From NCBI GenBank assembly GCA_038087015.1, contig JASBNA010000002.1:434001-498000 (forward strand): a DNA stretch of 64,000 nt, in the 5' to 3' direction. Positions 1 through 12,600 of the stretch are shown here, in pieces. Position 1 is the first letter of the stretch, and each line of letters starts with the position of its first letter. A model generated the notes under the pieces. That model was not told the DNA's origin. It did not search any database and saw only the letters and a list, made by a program, of their open reading frames with translations. This DNA is from Cerrena zonata. Its lineage: Eukaryota > Basidiomycota > Agaricomycetes > Polyporales > Cerrenaceae. The translations under genes and the position numbers were made by a program.

Positions 1-271
1 CTTTGGTTCACCCCTCCATCGCACTTGGGAGACAAACGCACTGGTAACTGAAGTGCACATCGATATTTTGACAGAAGGTTCAGAGTCTTGTGAATTTAAA
101 GTAAAGTCTGAGAGGTCCCAATATGGTAAGACGAATGGTGCTTTTGCCAAACATTAGCAAACTACATTTGCTGTTCAGTATGAACGTTCTCAGTAGTACA
201 GCAGTGATGATCAAGACTGAAAAAACTAGAATCGAAGTTTACAGCCACATTGGGCATGCAGCCATATTCAC

Positions 272-1976
272 TTATGACGAGGTAAGGTAGTACATTGGGC
301 GGCTTAAACTTTCGTCAAATATCTGTAATGCCTCTTCCTCTGTCCACTGTATGATTTCATCCGTATCTGGGTCCCACTCGGCATCGGAATCGCTACTTTC
401 TACTGTCCACTGTGACTCGAAGTCTTGATCGTTGGCGCGTGTATTCCTGACCTGAGACGGTTCTACGTCATTGGGTGACGGGTCATCGAAAACGGGAGTA
501 TTGTCAGGAGGCGGGTTGTCGAACACAGGAGTAATATCACTGGCAGTTCTGGCCCGGGCGGGTCGTCTAAAGGAGGAGTGTCATGGGGTAGGTCTATAGT
601 TTGCACAATTAGTCGTTATCATCGAATAGAGCAAACACTCAGGCATACCTTCAGAAATAGAACTCTCAGAATCAGAGACGTCAATCCCAAAAGCTTCTTC
701 ATCCAATAAAGCCCAGTCCTCTTCATGCCTAAAGATATGGATCGGAGTCCTTACGAGACACATCCCAAACATGCGATGGATATGAACATCAACATCTGTA
801 TCCTCGGGCGGGTATACAAGAGGTAAATTGGGGAGATTCCTAAGGTAGCTATGTAAGAAACGAACACCAGATCGAAATAATTCGGGGTGACGGCTTCTAT
901 AGTCGGCGTAATGTCGTACAGTTGGTTTAGCGGCGGGGGAAGGAGCATACACGTCTAGATGCCCTGCGAAGTCCTCTGGAAGTGACTGGAGAAGGATTTT
1001 GACACTATCCCAATCATTGTCGTTCAGGACAATATGTACGTCGGGCAACCGTCCAAAAATATCGAGCACGAACTGCTTGATTTTTTCTTTGTCCGTTTTG
1101 TCACGGAACCATATCCCGGCATCGACGCATAGATGTGTTAGCTTTGGGTCGAGGTTGGTCAAGTAGGGAAGATCTTGGAAGGACTCTGGATGGGTGCGAA
1201 TTTGTTCAAGATGACTTTCTGTTAAAACCAGTAAACATGAGGGCCATGTTGAAGAGTGAACGCGATCCATGGTTAGAGTGAAGGAGGTAATGTTTGGGAT
1301 AGATGAGAAGACATGGAAGGAAGTAAGATCACGGAGCTTTGTATTATCACAGTGTGGATGACTGTAAGATATCCTGGTGACAGAGGTAGCAGATCTCATG
1401 ACATCATCAAATATCTTAAATCTCTTGGCTCGGAGATCATCTTTACGAATTTTATACAACCACGCAGTGAAGAATGAAAGGAACGACAGGGACCTGACAT
1501 TCGGACACTGCGTCAACAAATATGAAATGCCGTCGTTGGTGACTTGATCCCAGTTGTCAGGAACGTAGAACGAGAAGGTCAAATGGGTGACCATGGAATG
1601 ATAATCCGGGTTGTTTCGCAGTGTCCTGACCAAAGCGGGAAGCTGCATTGCTTGACGTAGAGAAATGTTTTGATAGAGGTAGTGCGTTGCAACGTGGTTC
1701 CAATCGCGACATACAAGGGTAAGGGACTTCTGCATCTGGAGATACCGACACCAGAGGGAACGCGGTCCAGCTTGTAAAACAGGATCCAGAAGGCCCGGTG
1801 GAGGCATCAGTTCATCGAAAATACGCTCTAGGATGTCACTCAGGTGTAAAATCGAGCAGCAATGTATTGGCTAGAGGTACGATGTTAATGTATGGGCGAC
1901 TGAGATCATCTGGATAGACAAACCGTCGGAGCCGAGCATGGGGGGTCAGACTCAAGGTTGGTAGAGTCCGAATCAT
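272..1976 (-). pseudogene. F-box-like protein gene, frame-disrupted
   Basis: The main open stretch (1807 down to 581) resembles agaricomycete F-box proteins: an F-box core around PEDILERIFDEL, then LTLVCRDWNHVATHYLY, followed by leucine-rich repeat-like text. F-box proteins recruit substrates to SCF ubiquitin ligases. A likely start is the ATG at 1974-1976, which opens MIRTLPTLSLTPHARL and runs to a TGA at about 1835-1841. Skipping one base there restores the F-box (FTPE then DILERIF). A 57-base intron (GTATGCCTGAG...CTATAG, about 591-648) removes the stop at 581. Downstream, a repeat-like TPPLDDP...TPVFDNP...TPVFDDP tail continues in another frame near 545-560 and ends at 272. Two frame breaks suggest a pseudogene or assembly errors. 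The family call is fairly secure; the exact model is not. Confidence 0.6.
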
Positions 1977-2280
1977 TCCGAGGAATAACGTCCATCTCCT
2001 GATGGTTTACTTTCAAGAGTTCGATACGATGGCAAACATGACCGACCAGGCTTTTATACCCCCGTCAACGGATTGCCGTCCAAGTCCGGATTGTGATACA
2101 AGAACGCATACTAAGTTTCGCGTAGATTTGGCATTTGAATTTGATTATAGCAGAAATAGCTCAAAATTGGAGCTCATTGCCGCGACTTGGCCGCAACAAG
2201 CAAATTGGAGTTCGCTGAGTGAGCGTGTCAATGAGGGTTGCCGGATTGGGTGCGAAGGAGAGAGTGATCTCGGCATGCGT

Positions 2281-2300
2281 GAGAGCCGCTGAGAGCCGCT
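2281..2300. repeat. Exact tandem duplication of a 10-mer
   Basis: GAGAGCCGCT occurs twice back to back, about 165 bases upstream of the UPS1 start. It may be a duplicated regulatory element or a chance duplication. Confidence 0.85.
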
Positions 2301-2377
2301 GCCGAGAGGGATTGAGATCCACCTGGCTCGCCAATTCCAAGCTCTGCCGCGAGCCGTTGACTGTCTCCTCCCTCCCA

Positions 2378-2383
2378 TATAAG
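2378..2383 (+). promoter_or_regulatory. TATA-like element of UPS1
   Basis: TATAAG lies about 85 bases upstream of the UPS1 ATG, in a pyrimidine-rich context typical of fungal core promoters. This is positional inference only. Confidence 0.4.
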
Positions 2384-2465
2384 CTGCACTCCTTTCCTCT
2401 AGTATAGCAACAACAACGCAAGTCTTAATAGTCATAACTCACTTAAACCACCGGGATCGCCTACA

Positions 2466-3366
2466 ATGAAGTTCTTTTCTCAGTCCTTCTTGTACGAGTA
2501 AGTGCTTGCAATTTCATCACACGCCCATTTTCAAACACTTAACGGGTGCCAACAAAGCGATCCCTGGTCCATAGTCTCGCTCGCATTCTTTCTACGCTAT
2601 CCGAACCCATATGCCTCACATGTCATCTCGGTCGACGTCGTTGAACGCACATTCAGTCCCACTGGTTCGCTCTTAACCACTAGGCTTATCCTCAAACAGG
2701 GTTCATTGCCGAGATGGGCTCCTAGGGGAATTATGTCCAAAGCTGAGAGTTGGATTGTCGAAGAGAGTGAGGTGGACCCGGAAGGCAGGGTCGTCCGGTG
2801 CACCACCAAAAACCTGGATCATGTCAAGATAATGCGTGTTGAAGAGCATGTCACCCTGCGTGAAACCGACAACAAGTATGTTTAACCCATATTCCATCCT
2901 CTATTCATCCCAACTAATGTCATTTGCAAAGTCAAACTGTGCAGACAACTGAAGCCAGGTTCATATCTGGCTTTGGGTGGGGTCTAACTAAGCGAATTGA
3001 GAGCCATGGTCTAGCACGCTTCAAGGCCAATGTACAACGGGTAAGTAATGATCTTCGCAATTCAATCAAGTTTGATTCTCCAACTTCTTTCTCCCAATTA
3101 TATAGTCACGAGAGGGTCTCGGTGTTATTCTCAACCTCATTCGGCAGTCTCGAATGCAGCCCATGACCCTAGGGGGTCCTGCTCACCTAGTGACTTCCCA
3201 CCAGTCATTCACGGGGTCTGAAGGTGTGCGAAATGACCGGGAAGAAGCGCAAACACTTCACCACCATCACAGTGAATCGTCCTCTCATCATGTTAGTGCG
3301 TCAACTGCTTCCAGCCCATCGCAAGGGAGTTGGTCTAAACTCATCTCCTGGGTACGTTCCGGCTGA
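2466..3366 (+). CDS. UPS1: PRELI/MSF1 family lipid transfer protein, UPS1 type
   Basis: Proteins of this family carry phosphatidic acid between mitochondrial membranes in the intermembrane space, with Mdm35 as partner, feeding cardiolipin synthesis. Four exons (2466-2497, 2558-2875, 2932-3040, 3106-3366) with GT-AG introns give a 239-residue protein. The PRELI/MSF1 domain fills most of it: MKFFSQSFLYDDPW at the start, then RYPNPYASHV, a LTTRLILKQGSLPRW stretch, ESWIVEESEVDP, TKNLDHVKIMRVEE and FISGFGWGLTKRIE. The RYPNPY, NLDH.KIM.VEE and SGF..G motifs match UPS1 better than UPS2. The tail after about residue 180 is low-complexity and rich in His and Ser. The start is fixed by the conserved N-terminus. 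No frame problems. Confidence 0.88.
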
Positions 3367-3904
3367 GAAGCCCTGAAAGTAAATACTTAATAACCTTTTT
3401 GCCCATTGCGAGTACAATATTTCACGCGATTATCTCGTTCATAGTTCCATATTTGTTTTCCTTCCTTTGGGTACATTGCAGCTTCTTCTCTATTAGCACC
3501 GCGTGTGTGTCGTCATTCTCCAATTCTTCTTGATCTCTGCATTCCATTCGAGATATCCTTAGCCCCGCATTCTGTACTTGTATCCATGTATTTCTAGTCG
3601 CACATTTATCCTATCCCAGCTTTGCTCGCCGCTCCCCAAGATTGAATGATCGCCGGACGTCTCGTGAGAGCCCCACGCCACAAAGCCAAAAAGACGCAAG
3701 GAATGACCTATTCTCGCCACGTACGGGAATAGCCAAAACATCTGTGATTCCTCGGTCTCGTCTGCCAGTCTAGTCTATGCATGTACTCAACTCGGATGTG
3801 TCTTATACCTGGACCTCGTCAAGCCATACATCTTCCTTCTAGCTCTATTTCTTATTCGACTTGCCCTGTATTATTGACTCCAAGCTGAAAGCGTCAGATA
3901 CCCA
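3367..3904. other. Spacer between UPS1 and RIC1
   Basis: This 538-base stretch is pyrimidine-rich and should hold the UPS1 3' end and the RIC1 promoter. Short open frames on both strands show no conserved features. Confidence 0.55.
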
Positions 3905-6900
3905 ATGTACTTTCCAACCTCCGCCGCACGCCGTCTGTCCTCTGTACCGCCTGTACCTGGCTCACCCATCGAACCTATACTCTGTCTTGCAACAAGTCCT
4001 CGGAAGACACTGTTCTGTTCCGTAACCAAGCATGGACTGACCCTCTGGAGAGTGCGAGTATGTGTACCAATAGGTCCTGACAACCCGATCCTGACGGTCA
4101 ATACGTCACTAGCCGTCTGCTGTTCTCGCACATTTAGCACGCACACCTACCTCACTTCAAGCTCACGGAGAGAACGTCTACGCAGAATGGTCTCCTGATG
4201 GACAGCGCATAGTTATCCAGGTGCGTCTATATACTCGTTCCATCGACTGCGCAAGCAACGACTCAAAAGTACATTCGGTCGCACCTTGCACCCAAATTGC
4301 ATATGACAGACCACTGCATCTTATTTGGTACTCGTCACCGTGGAATATAGTCCGGAAGAAATACCATACCAGTCACCACCTCTTGCGCCGAGTGCGCAAC
4401 GACATTTCCTTCCGGGTCCAGGAGAGGGCTTGCCATTCCAGTCTATCAGCTTGCATTTTGAGGGCGTTATTCGGATTGAGGGTCATCTTCTCAGGTGCGT
4501 TACACTCCATGTCCGTCTAATAGCCACAAACTTGACTTGTGGTATTACTAGCGTATCACCGCGAGCGAATTACATCTTGTTCTCTACTCGAAGCCCACCA
4601 GCTATCCAGCGGATACCCTGGCCTCAACTAGGCGGAGACGACGAGGGGAGCACACGTCCGGTCAGCCAGGATTTCAAATATTACGATACCTTGGATCTTG
4701 AACGACGAGGAATTACCGTGGCTGGTGGATACCGATGGTATGATAAATACCGCACTGTATGCCGACTAAACTATCGACCACTCTACGCAATTATAGTGAC
4801 TGTGATCAAATTTCGTACGCACGGCATACTGGTGTTGAGACTTGGATAACCTCTGATGGGAGAGCGTATCTCGTCAACTAATTGAGAACGATCTGCCCTC
4901 CCAGAAAGAACCCAACGGTATAGAACATGAAGCTGCGCGCGTGAGCACTTGTTACTCAATTCTCAATTATATCAAGCAATGACCCCATTTTGCTTAACAG
5001 GCAGAACGTTTCCCACACCACGAACACATTGACTCTTCAGATACCACTGTATCCGAAGTAGCCATTCAATGGCAAGGTACTTGTATCCATAACATTGAAG
5101 TCCCACGCTGGGTACAGAAGCGACGCCAACCTGATCCAGAAGACCCTTCTGCATATGAGCCCGCATACAATGAACCGCGGCGTGCTGAAGTGATCGCTAT
5201 TAATGCTAAATTCTCTTTGGTAGCAACAGGCACTCACGGGTTAGCCCCTCAATACTTTTCTGAATGCATTTCACGCATATCTAATCTTAAACTCTAGTGG
5301 AACCGTAGAATATGCGAATCTTCCCTCTCAAGCCGGAGTTCTTCCTAAACCTCAAGTCCTTCAAATACCTAATCTTTACAATCGCGAGAAGGCGGGTGCC
5401 GTTAGAATGATGGAATGGAGTTCTGACGGTTACGTTCTTGCGGTTGGTTGGGAGAATGGTTGGGCTGTCTGGAGTGTTGGCGGAAGATGCCTTGCTTGGA
5501 GTTTTGGTGTTGAATACGACGTGGATGAGGAACGATTCCAGGATACCTTTATGTATGGCGTTCGGGACCTGGTATGTTCTCACCTTTTTGCTTGCATGCT
5601 TCTCAGTGAAGCTTAAGACACTGTAGTTCTGGGCACCGGGGAATTTCGAGTTATTTGTTCTGTCGGATTCCACGCCCTCATGTGAGTTATTCCCGTTTCT
5701 GCCTCCATTTCGCACAAGCTCACTCCTTTTTCACAGCATCTGACGGTCACTTATTCGTGATTCCATTCGCGAAGAGTGCTACGACAGGACAACACGTACC
5801 CGATAACACGCAATACGCCTTTCTACAAATGGACGACCGAGTACTCATATACCGGGGTGCAGATCAGCCAGACATGAGTGTCATTAATCCCGAATCCGAT
5901 GTCTGGCAACGAATCAAGATCCCCCAAGATTATCTTGCAACTAACTGGCCAATACGATACTCGGCAGTCAGTGCAGATGGGCGACTGATTGCAATAGCTG
6001 GTCGACGTGGACTTGTGCATTATAGCTCTTCTTCTGGGCGATGGAAATTGTTTGCTGATGAACTGCAAGAACAAGCATTTACTGTTAGAGGTGGTTTACT
6101 GTGGTTTCACCATGTTCTGATTGCAGCGGTGGAAGCGTCCAAGTCGTATCAGGTTTGTTTACCTCTCGTCAAAAGTAAAGATGATAACTCATTTTTTATT
6201 GTTATTTAGATTCGATTGTACTCAAGAGACTTGGAACTGAGCAATCAGAATGTCTTGCACCGAGAGATACTTACCTCACCCGTGGTCATTCTGTCACTGG
6301 TTGACAACTCTCTCCTGGTCTACACCGCGGATAACACCCTCTTCCACTATCTCATCACACCAACGGAAGACACCATCAAGCTTCATCTTTGCGGTAGTAT
6401 TAGCTTTGAGGGTGTGGTTGTTGCTCCGACAGCTGTCAGAGTACTTAGTTGGATGATACCGGCTGCGCAGAAGCGTACGTGCCTCTTCATTTGACTTGGC
6501 TTCGTAACTCACATAACTCATAGAACTTGGGGACCCGATGGAGGATCTCTCCGTGGCAACTGTCCTCATGATTGTTGGAGGTAAACTTGTACTTCTTCGT
6601 CCTCGGAAGGTATGCACCGCATACGAATACCAAAAAACAACAATAACTAATGTACCTTATCCATTCAGACTAGAAGCCAAGAGGTCAATTATGATATGCA
6701 AATCCTAGCCGATAGGATAGAGTTCTGCTGGATACATCTTCGTGGTATCGGAACACTAGAAAACTCGCTTTGGGGATATGACGGTCAGAACCTTCGGGTT
6801 TGGTTAAACGCTCTGTCCATCGAGTCGTCGCCGCGACAGGAGGTTGACGAACCTCAGGACGTAGAAGCCAGTGTCAAGATTCCTTTGGACTTCTATCCTT

Positions 6901-7763
6901 TATGTAGGCGACATCCATTCGAATGTTGCGGTTCCAAACTAACTTCGTTATGCAGCTGTGCTTATGGATAAAGGAATCATTATCGGGGCAGAGCACGAAA
7001 CAGCTACAAGAATGAGCCTACCTTTTGTTATGTTCCGCCACGTTACTAGCGTAAGCATCTACTATCATCATACACTCACTCGACTAATTGGCATTTCGCA
7101 GTCGCATTTATTCATCCATCATATCCTGGCTTTTCACCTAGAAAACGAACAAATGAAGGAAGCTGTCAGCTTTCGCATCCCATTACCAGAACTTGGTCTA
7201 TTGTGCACACGCTTTAGAGATTCTCTTGCATAGTATTGTCGAAGAAGACGTGAGCTCGTCTCGCGATCGCGGATCGAGTGAGGGTGGTTCACAGGACCTC
7301 TTGACGAGGACGATAGAGTTTTTGGATCACTTCGAGGCTTCGTTGGATATTGTTGTTGGGTGTGCGCGGAAGATTGAAATGACGCGATGGCCCCGACTCT
7401 TCGACGTCGTCGGGAATCCAAAGTCATTATTCGAAGTATGTATCAGTCATATATGCTATCTGAGTTCTCATCCTGACTTGTGATTTGCAGGTTTGCCTGG
7501 CTTCCGGAAGGCTAAAGACGGCAGCTTCATATTTATTGGTCCTTCACAACCTAGAGCAGCTCCAAGACGGACATACCGATGTCGTACGTCTGCTACGGAC
7601 TGCAATCAGTGCCAAAGACTGGCAACTCTGCAAGGAGTTGCTTAGATTCCTACATTCCATCGACGAAACAGGTGCTGCGCTACGGAACGCGCTTAGCGAG
7701 ACAGAGTTAGTTAGTTCATTGAACGGAGGCTTGCTTGCGAATGGTGGAGCTCACTCGGATTGA
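3905..7763 (+). CDS. RIC1: RIC1, Rab6-type GEF subunit
   Basis: RIC1 with RGP1 forms the exchange factor for the Golgi Rab Ypt6/Rab6. The conserved start (MYFPTSAARRL) and the following beta-propeller-like text (LTLWRVRPSAVL, AEWSPDGQRIVIQ, ETWITSDGRAYL, MMEWSSDGYVLAVGW) identify it. The C-terminal RIC1 domain is seen as HYQNLVYCAHALEILLHS, followed by ARKIEMTRWPRLFD and LASGRLKTAASYLLVLHNLE. About fourteen exons give roughly 1,000 residues. The first exon is 3905-4057. Two positions break the frame: near 4875 a base seems missing (RAYLV then QLIENDLPSQKE), and near 7164-7168 a base seems extra (MKEAV then AFASHYQNL). Both lie inside conserved text, so an assembly error or recent decay is likely. 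Identity is secure. Confidence 0.88.
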
Positions 7764-8020
7764 TACCCCTCATATTCCGTATATTTATTGACGCTATGTA
7801 TACTGGACCTCATACATCATCTCTTATACATCTCTTATATATCCCCAAGATATTTCCACTAAATTGACGTTGCCACATGTCTCCTTGGCAAGAATGAACC
7901 TGAACTTGTGATCGACCATGTGGAAGACTCGATCAATCATTATCTGGTAGTTCTTAGCAGCAGTAGGTAAACACGGTTCAACCCAGCTTGACTTTATACT
8001 TCCATCTTCGCCTAGGTTTC
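7764..8020. other. Short spacer between RIC1 and dioxygenase
   Basis: This 257-base stretch is AT-rich just after the RIC1 stop and has no supported gene. It should contain the RIC1 3' end and the dioxygenase promoter. Confidence 0.5.
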
Positions 8021-9585
8021 ATGTTCCCCCGAGTCTCTCGGTCATTTTATCGTACAATGGCTACAATTGCGAGCCAAACTAAACCTGTTTCTTTCACCCC
8101 GGAAGGCGCTGTTCTAATCTCTTACAAGGATCTTACTTCTTCTCCCTTATCGCTCACGGCCTCCATTGGTGCGTACTGCATAAAATCTAGTAAATGTACA
8201 TATGTCTCACCTCTGGATCTATAGAGAAGGCATTTGGATCTGGACCTGATTGTTTAGGAATAATTGTCGTCAAAGACTTACCTTCGACCTACTCCGCCTC
8301 ACGCGAGAGGCTTCTGAAACTTGCATATAAATTTGCAAAGCTTCCTGAGAATGTTCGCGAGCAGTATGCGGACACCAAGAGCCGCTATAGGTATGTACCA
8401 TGTTTCTATAATATCATGAGTATAAAGATGACCTATTATGTCAAAGCTTCGGATGGTCTCACGGAAAGGTAGGCTCTGAGACAATCAGCATTTCGAAATG
8501 CAGATTCTAACGAAATCTCATTCTTTACAGGAAATCATGAACGGAAAGCCTGGTATGCTTAGCATAAATTTACTCCCTTCTCTCAACCTCAACTTTTGTC
8601 TATTCTAGATACCCTGAAAGGATCCTATTATGCCAATCCAGTCGTGGATACTCCTACGGTTTCCCCTGATCTTCGTGTTGGGTACCCAGAATATTACGGG
8701 AACAATATCTGTAAATTCGATCTTTCCCTGAGCTATCGAATCTTCCTGATAGAATAATAGGGCCTAGTGCCGACGTCAAAGAGGTAGAAGGTTTCGAACA
8801 AGCTTTCAAGGACCTCGGGAGGTAGCTACAGTCATTGAACTTCATTTCATAGGCTATTACTAAGTATCTACTTAGACTTGTCTTCAAAGTTGGTTGTGAA
8901 CTAGCGACAGCCTGTCAGCCATTTGGTAGGTGGTTCACTGTTGTCTCGACGATTGTAGATTAAACCCAACCCAACTTAGCTTCGTCATACCTTTCCGACT
9001 CGTCTCTTTCTCTGTCTAGCTTGATTGGAACATCACAGACTGTCAAAGCCAGACTACTACACTATTTCCCTCCTTCTCCTGATGCTCCTCTACCAACTGA
9101 AGATGAACCCGTCGATAGCTGGTGTGGATTCCATCTAGATCACTCGCTCCTCACTGGTCTTTGTTCGGTTAGTCGAAACTCTTATTATTGATCAAATCCG
9201 GTTTTACTTGATCTTTATTCATATTTAGGCCATGTACCTCGAGGAGCTCCCTTCAATCGAGCCAAAACTAGCTTCTTCTCCTTCACCATCGTCTGGTCTA
9301 TACATCAAGACTCGAGGTGGCGACCTTACCAAGGTCTCCATTCCCGTTGATTGTTTGGCATTCCAAACAGGTGAAGCACTTGAACTCGCAACTTCGGGGA
9401 AGCTGAGAGCAACCCCTCACTGCGTTCGTGTCGGTGCAGCCACAGGAGCAGAACGTATTTCTCGCGAGACGTTTGCTCTCTTTATGCAACCAGACGTGAA
9501 CCAACAACTATCGGCCTCCGAGACGTTCGGACAGTTTAGTAAACGTGTGTTCGACGAACACTACAACCAAGAAGCAACCATGTAA
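8021..9585 (+). CDS. 2-oxoglutarate/Fe(II)-dependent dioxygenase, isopenicillin N synthase-like fold
   Basis: This is an oxygenase using Fe(II) and 2-oxoglutarate; the substrate is unknown. Eight exons join without frame breaks into about 400 residues. The iron ligands are visible: His and Asp in WCGFHLDHSLLTGLC, and the distal His in RATPHCVRV, with an Arg soon after in ISRETFALFMQP that would bind 2-oxoglutarate. SFGWSHGKEIMNGKPD and GSYYANPV resemble the N-terminal DIOX_N-type half. The first ATG (8021) adds an Arg-rich leader, MFPRVSRSFYRT, before a second ATG at 8057; the longer form could carry a mitochondrial signal. It converges on ATG26 with only 87 bases between the two stop codons. 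Family call is strong, function unassigned. Confidence 0.8.
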
Positions 9586-9672
9586 CAATGCCGATTATAT
9601 GTACAGACATATCCTAATGTGTCAGTCCTGAATCCTGAAAAGATGCGCATGAATCCGTCAAAAAATCCTAAT

Positions 9673-12600
9673 CTAAGGCGAGTCCTCCTGGTCCGAAATA
9701 ACACTCCAATCACTGGTGGCACCTCGTGAGCTTGAGCCCGATAGTCTCCTGAAAAGCCTTGCAGGCGGGGAAAGACTTTGATCACGCACGGTGGCACGCT
9801 CATCATCGTCACCACGTATGGCATCGTTTACGGCGATACCTTTTATCAAGGACCGCGCATACTCGAGGTCTCTGTAGATCGCTTCTATCGCCGTCGAGAC
9901 ACCATTCTCCTACAAATAAGATTTGAGTAGGTGTCAACATTGCTCAACAGGATACAAACTTACGGCTCTAATACTTTCCCCAACTCTCTTCGCACGTTCG
10001 ATCTGTTTTACGTCCGTAGTGGCGGCGATAAGAGCTTCACTGAGACTTTGGACAGTAAGTTTACGAACGCCAGTTCCGATACCGAGTGCTTCTACTCGGT
10101 CAGCCCAGAAGAACTGATCGCCGAAGAATGGCTTAATAATAGTTGGTATACCAGCTGTCAACATGTCAGTTTCAGATACGGAGAACACGCCGCATAAACA
10201 CTAACCTCGTAAGCTTGCTCCTGTAGTCCCTGCGCCTCCATGATGACAGGCAGCATCCATCCTACTGAATAACCAGTCATGGGGTATAGAAGAAATGGGG
10301 TATATCGAACTGGGAAGTGGTTCCGCGGTATCCGGTTCGTCGGATGTCTTCACTAGTCGATCTGACCAGCCTTTCGACAGAATGGCGTAAACACCACTCT
10401 GGATGATAGCCTCTACGACAATCTTCGTCATGCCCTTAGGATCAGACACGACGATACTGCCGAATCCAATATAGACAACTTTCTTCTTGGCCTTGTGAGC
10501 GGAGTCGATGAACTCGACCAGATCTGGAGGTGGAGTCCATTTCTTTGAGCCGACATTGGCATCGTCTAGGAACCAGTAGCCGGTAATACGGATCCACTCT
10601 GGCCAGTCCAAGGGTGGTGGTACCACCACTGGACTAAAGTTGTAGAGGAAGGGAACTTTGTGTGGTTCCATCTTATCGAGGCTTGTGCTAGGCAGACTTA
10701 ACATGTTTCGACGCCATCGGTTGATCTGTCCGGCTGTAGCCCTCCAGAAGACTTGGTCGAATAGAACGTAAGACTAAAAACAGAATGAGTGATATAGTTA
10801 AGTTCGAGTATCAAAATAGACATACCATATAGTTGTAGTTGCCTCCCATCTAAATAACACTTATTAGAGTCAATCAGACGGTAGAAGGATATCATACTAA
10901 CCTTGTGTTCTGGAACCGCAAAAGCATGAGGATAGGCTCTTGTTCGACTCCATGTCATAGTGAACGCCCTAAAATAGGGTATCCGGAGGGCTTCAGCGAT
11001 ATGGAACCCACCCATAGCACTGGGACTCTCGACAAGGACGTCAGTACCCTGGCAGGCCTCCCAAGATGTCTTGAGCAGATCGTCTAACCATCCACGGAAC
11101 TAGCATCGGTGTCAGCATCGTACCAATAATAAATAATAGTTCGTGGTATAATACCTTTTGCATGGTCTCTTTGAGGAAAGACACTGTAAACATGCCGTTT
11201 TCCACACATATCCGCATAAGTTCCGCAGGGTCACCACCAACATATCCAAACTCGATACCATACTGTGGTGAATGTTAGAACTATTGCAGCTATAGGAAAA
11301 CGAAGAAACCGACCGATTCAATCCAATCCTTAAACTCTCCGTGCGTGGCTATTCTACACCGATGTCCGTCAGCCATAAGTCCTTTAGCAAGCGCAATATA
11401 CGGCTGGACATCTCCTCTTGACCCAATCGTAAGGAAAGTAAAATGCAAAGACTCCTTCGGCTTGAAGGTCAGGAAGGTCGACGACTGCGACGTGAACATA
11501 ACAGCAGGAACCGATTCAGTAAGATCATCAGGCTCCTCTCGTATATCATCTGAGTCAGTGAGCTTAGTGCTTGGACCAAACTCTTCCAGGATCAGAGCTT
11601 CTCGTTGACCGTCACTTGAAGGGGTAGGTGCACCTAACGCGGTTCGCTTTCGTACATCCTCCATTTGTCTATTTAGGAGCATCACGAAAGCTGTTCGTCG
11701 TTCTTCGTCTGCAAACTCGAAGAATAGCTCTTCGTGTCCACGGACTATGACGACGAGGCCGTGATGACCAAATCGGAAAGCCTTGCAGGGTTCTGTTGAT
11801 AAAACATCACGGATGGGAAGAATCATCTATTTGGCCAAGGTTAGCGTTAGAGAGACGTCCAAGCATGAGACGATCTCAGACACTTACTCTTGTTCTAGCT
11901 GTTAGGGGACCAGAAGAACGGAAACAAAAATTGTTGGTAGAGATGTAAAGGCGTCCATAAATAGGCAATAAACGGAAGAGGTAGCCAGTGAAGTCTAGAG
12001 GTCAAAGAATATGATTGGTGTTAGTGCATTACGCATATAAAAAACACTTACACCCTAACAAAGTTTCCTTTTCATCGAAAGCAAACTGATTATGGAACTT
12101 CTCATCGATATCAGGTTCGACTGCGGCTTCCGGTGCTTCCAAAATACTGAAGAATCCATAATCACCAGACCCGCTATTGCTAAGGGGGTAAATACTGGTC
12201 GACAGGACTTCTGAAACCTTGCCTGAACTATTTGAAGCGGGTGTACTTGCTGAGCTTTCTAGAGTTGATCTTGAAGTCAACGAGCTAAACGGATTACCGA
12301 TCAAACTTCTCCGCGAAGGCATCTTGAGCCACGAAGGTACACCGACACTCCACGAACTTGCATTGCTGTTTTCCCGAGAATGCGAACCTGTCTGAAGTGT
12401 CGGTGGGGATGACCATAAGGACGGAGGATAGCTATGATTACTCAGGTAGGTTGATGCAGTCGGTGTGGCACTCTCCGACGACACATGTGACCCTAAACGC
12501 GGCCGGCTGGGAGCTTGGTCTTGAATCACAACGCTACTTTGAGGTGAGACAGTGATTGGCACGAACGAAGTATTACTTCGCTTCGAGACGTGCGTGAATT

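Larger units (their letters stand above)
1977..2465. other. Divergent spacer between F-box gene and UPS1
   Basis: This 489-base spacer carries the presumed promoters of both flanking genes. It holds a 10-base exact tandem duplication (2281-2300) and a TATA-like element near 2378. No coding sequence could be supported. Confidence 0.6.

Noticed and set aside
2002..2292. 96-codon plus-strand frame in the UPS1 promoter
   Set aside because: It spans the divergent promoter, contains the tandem repeat and shows no conserved text.
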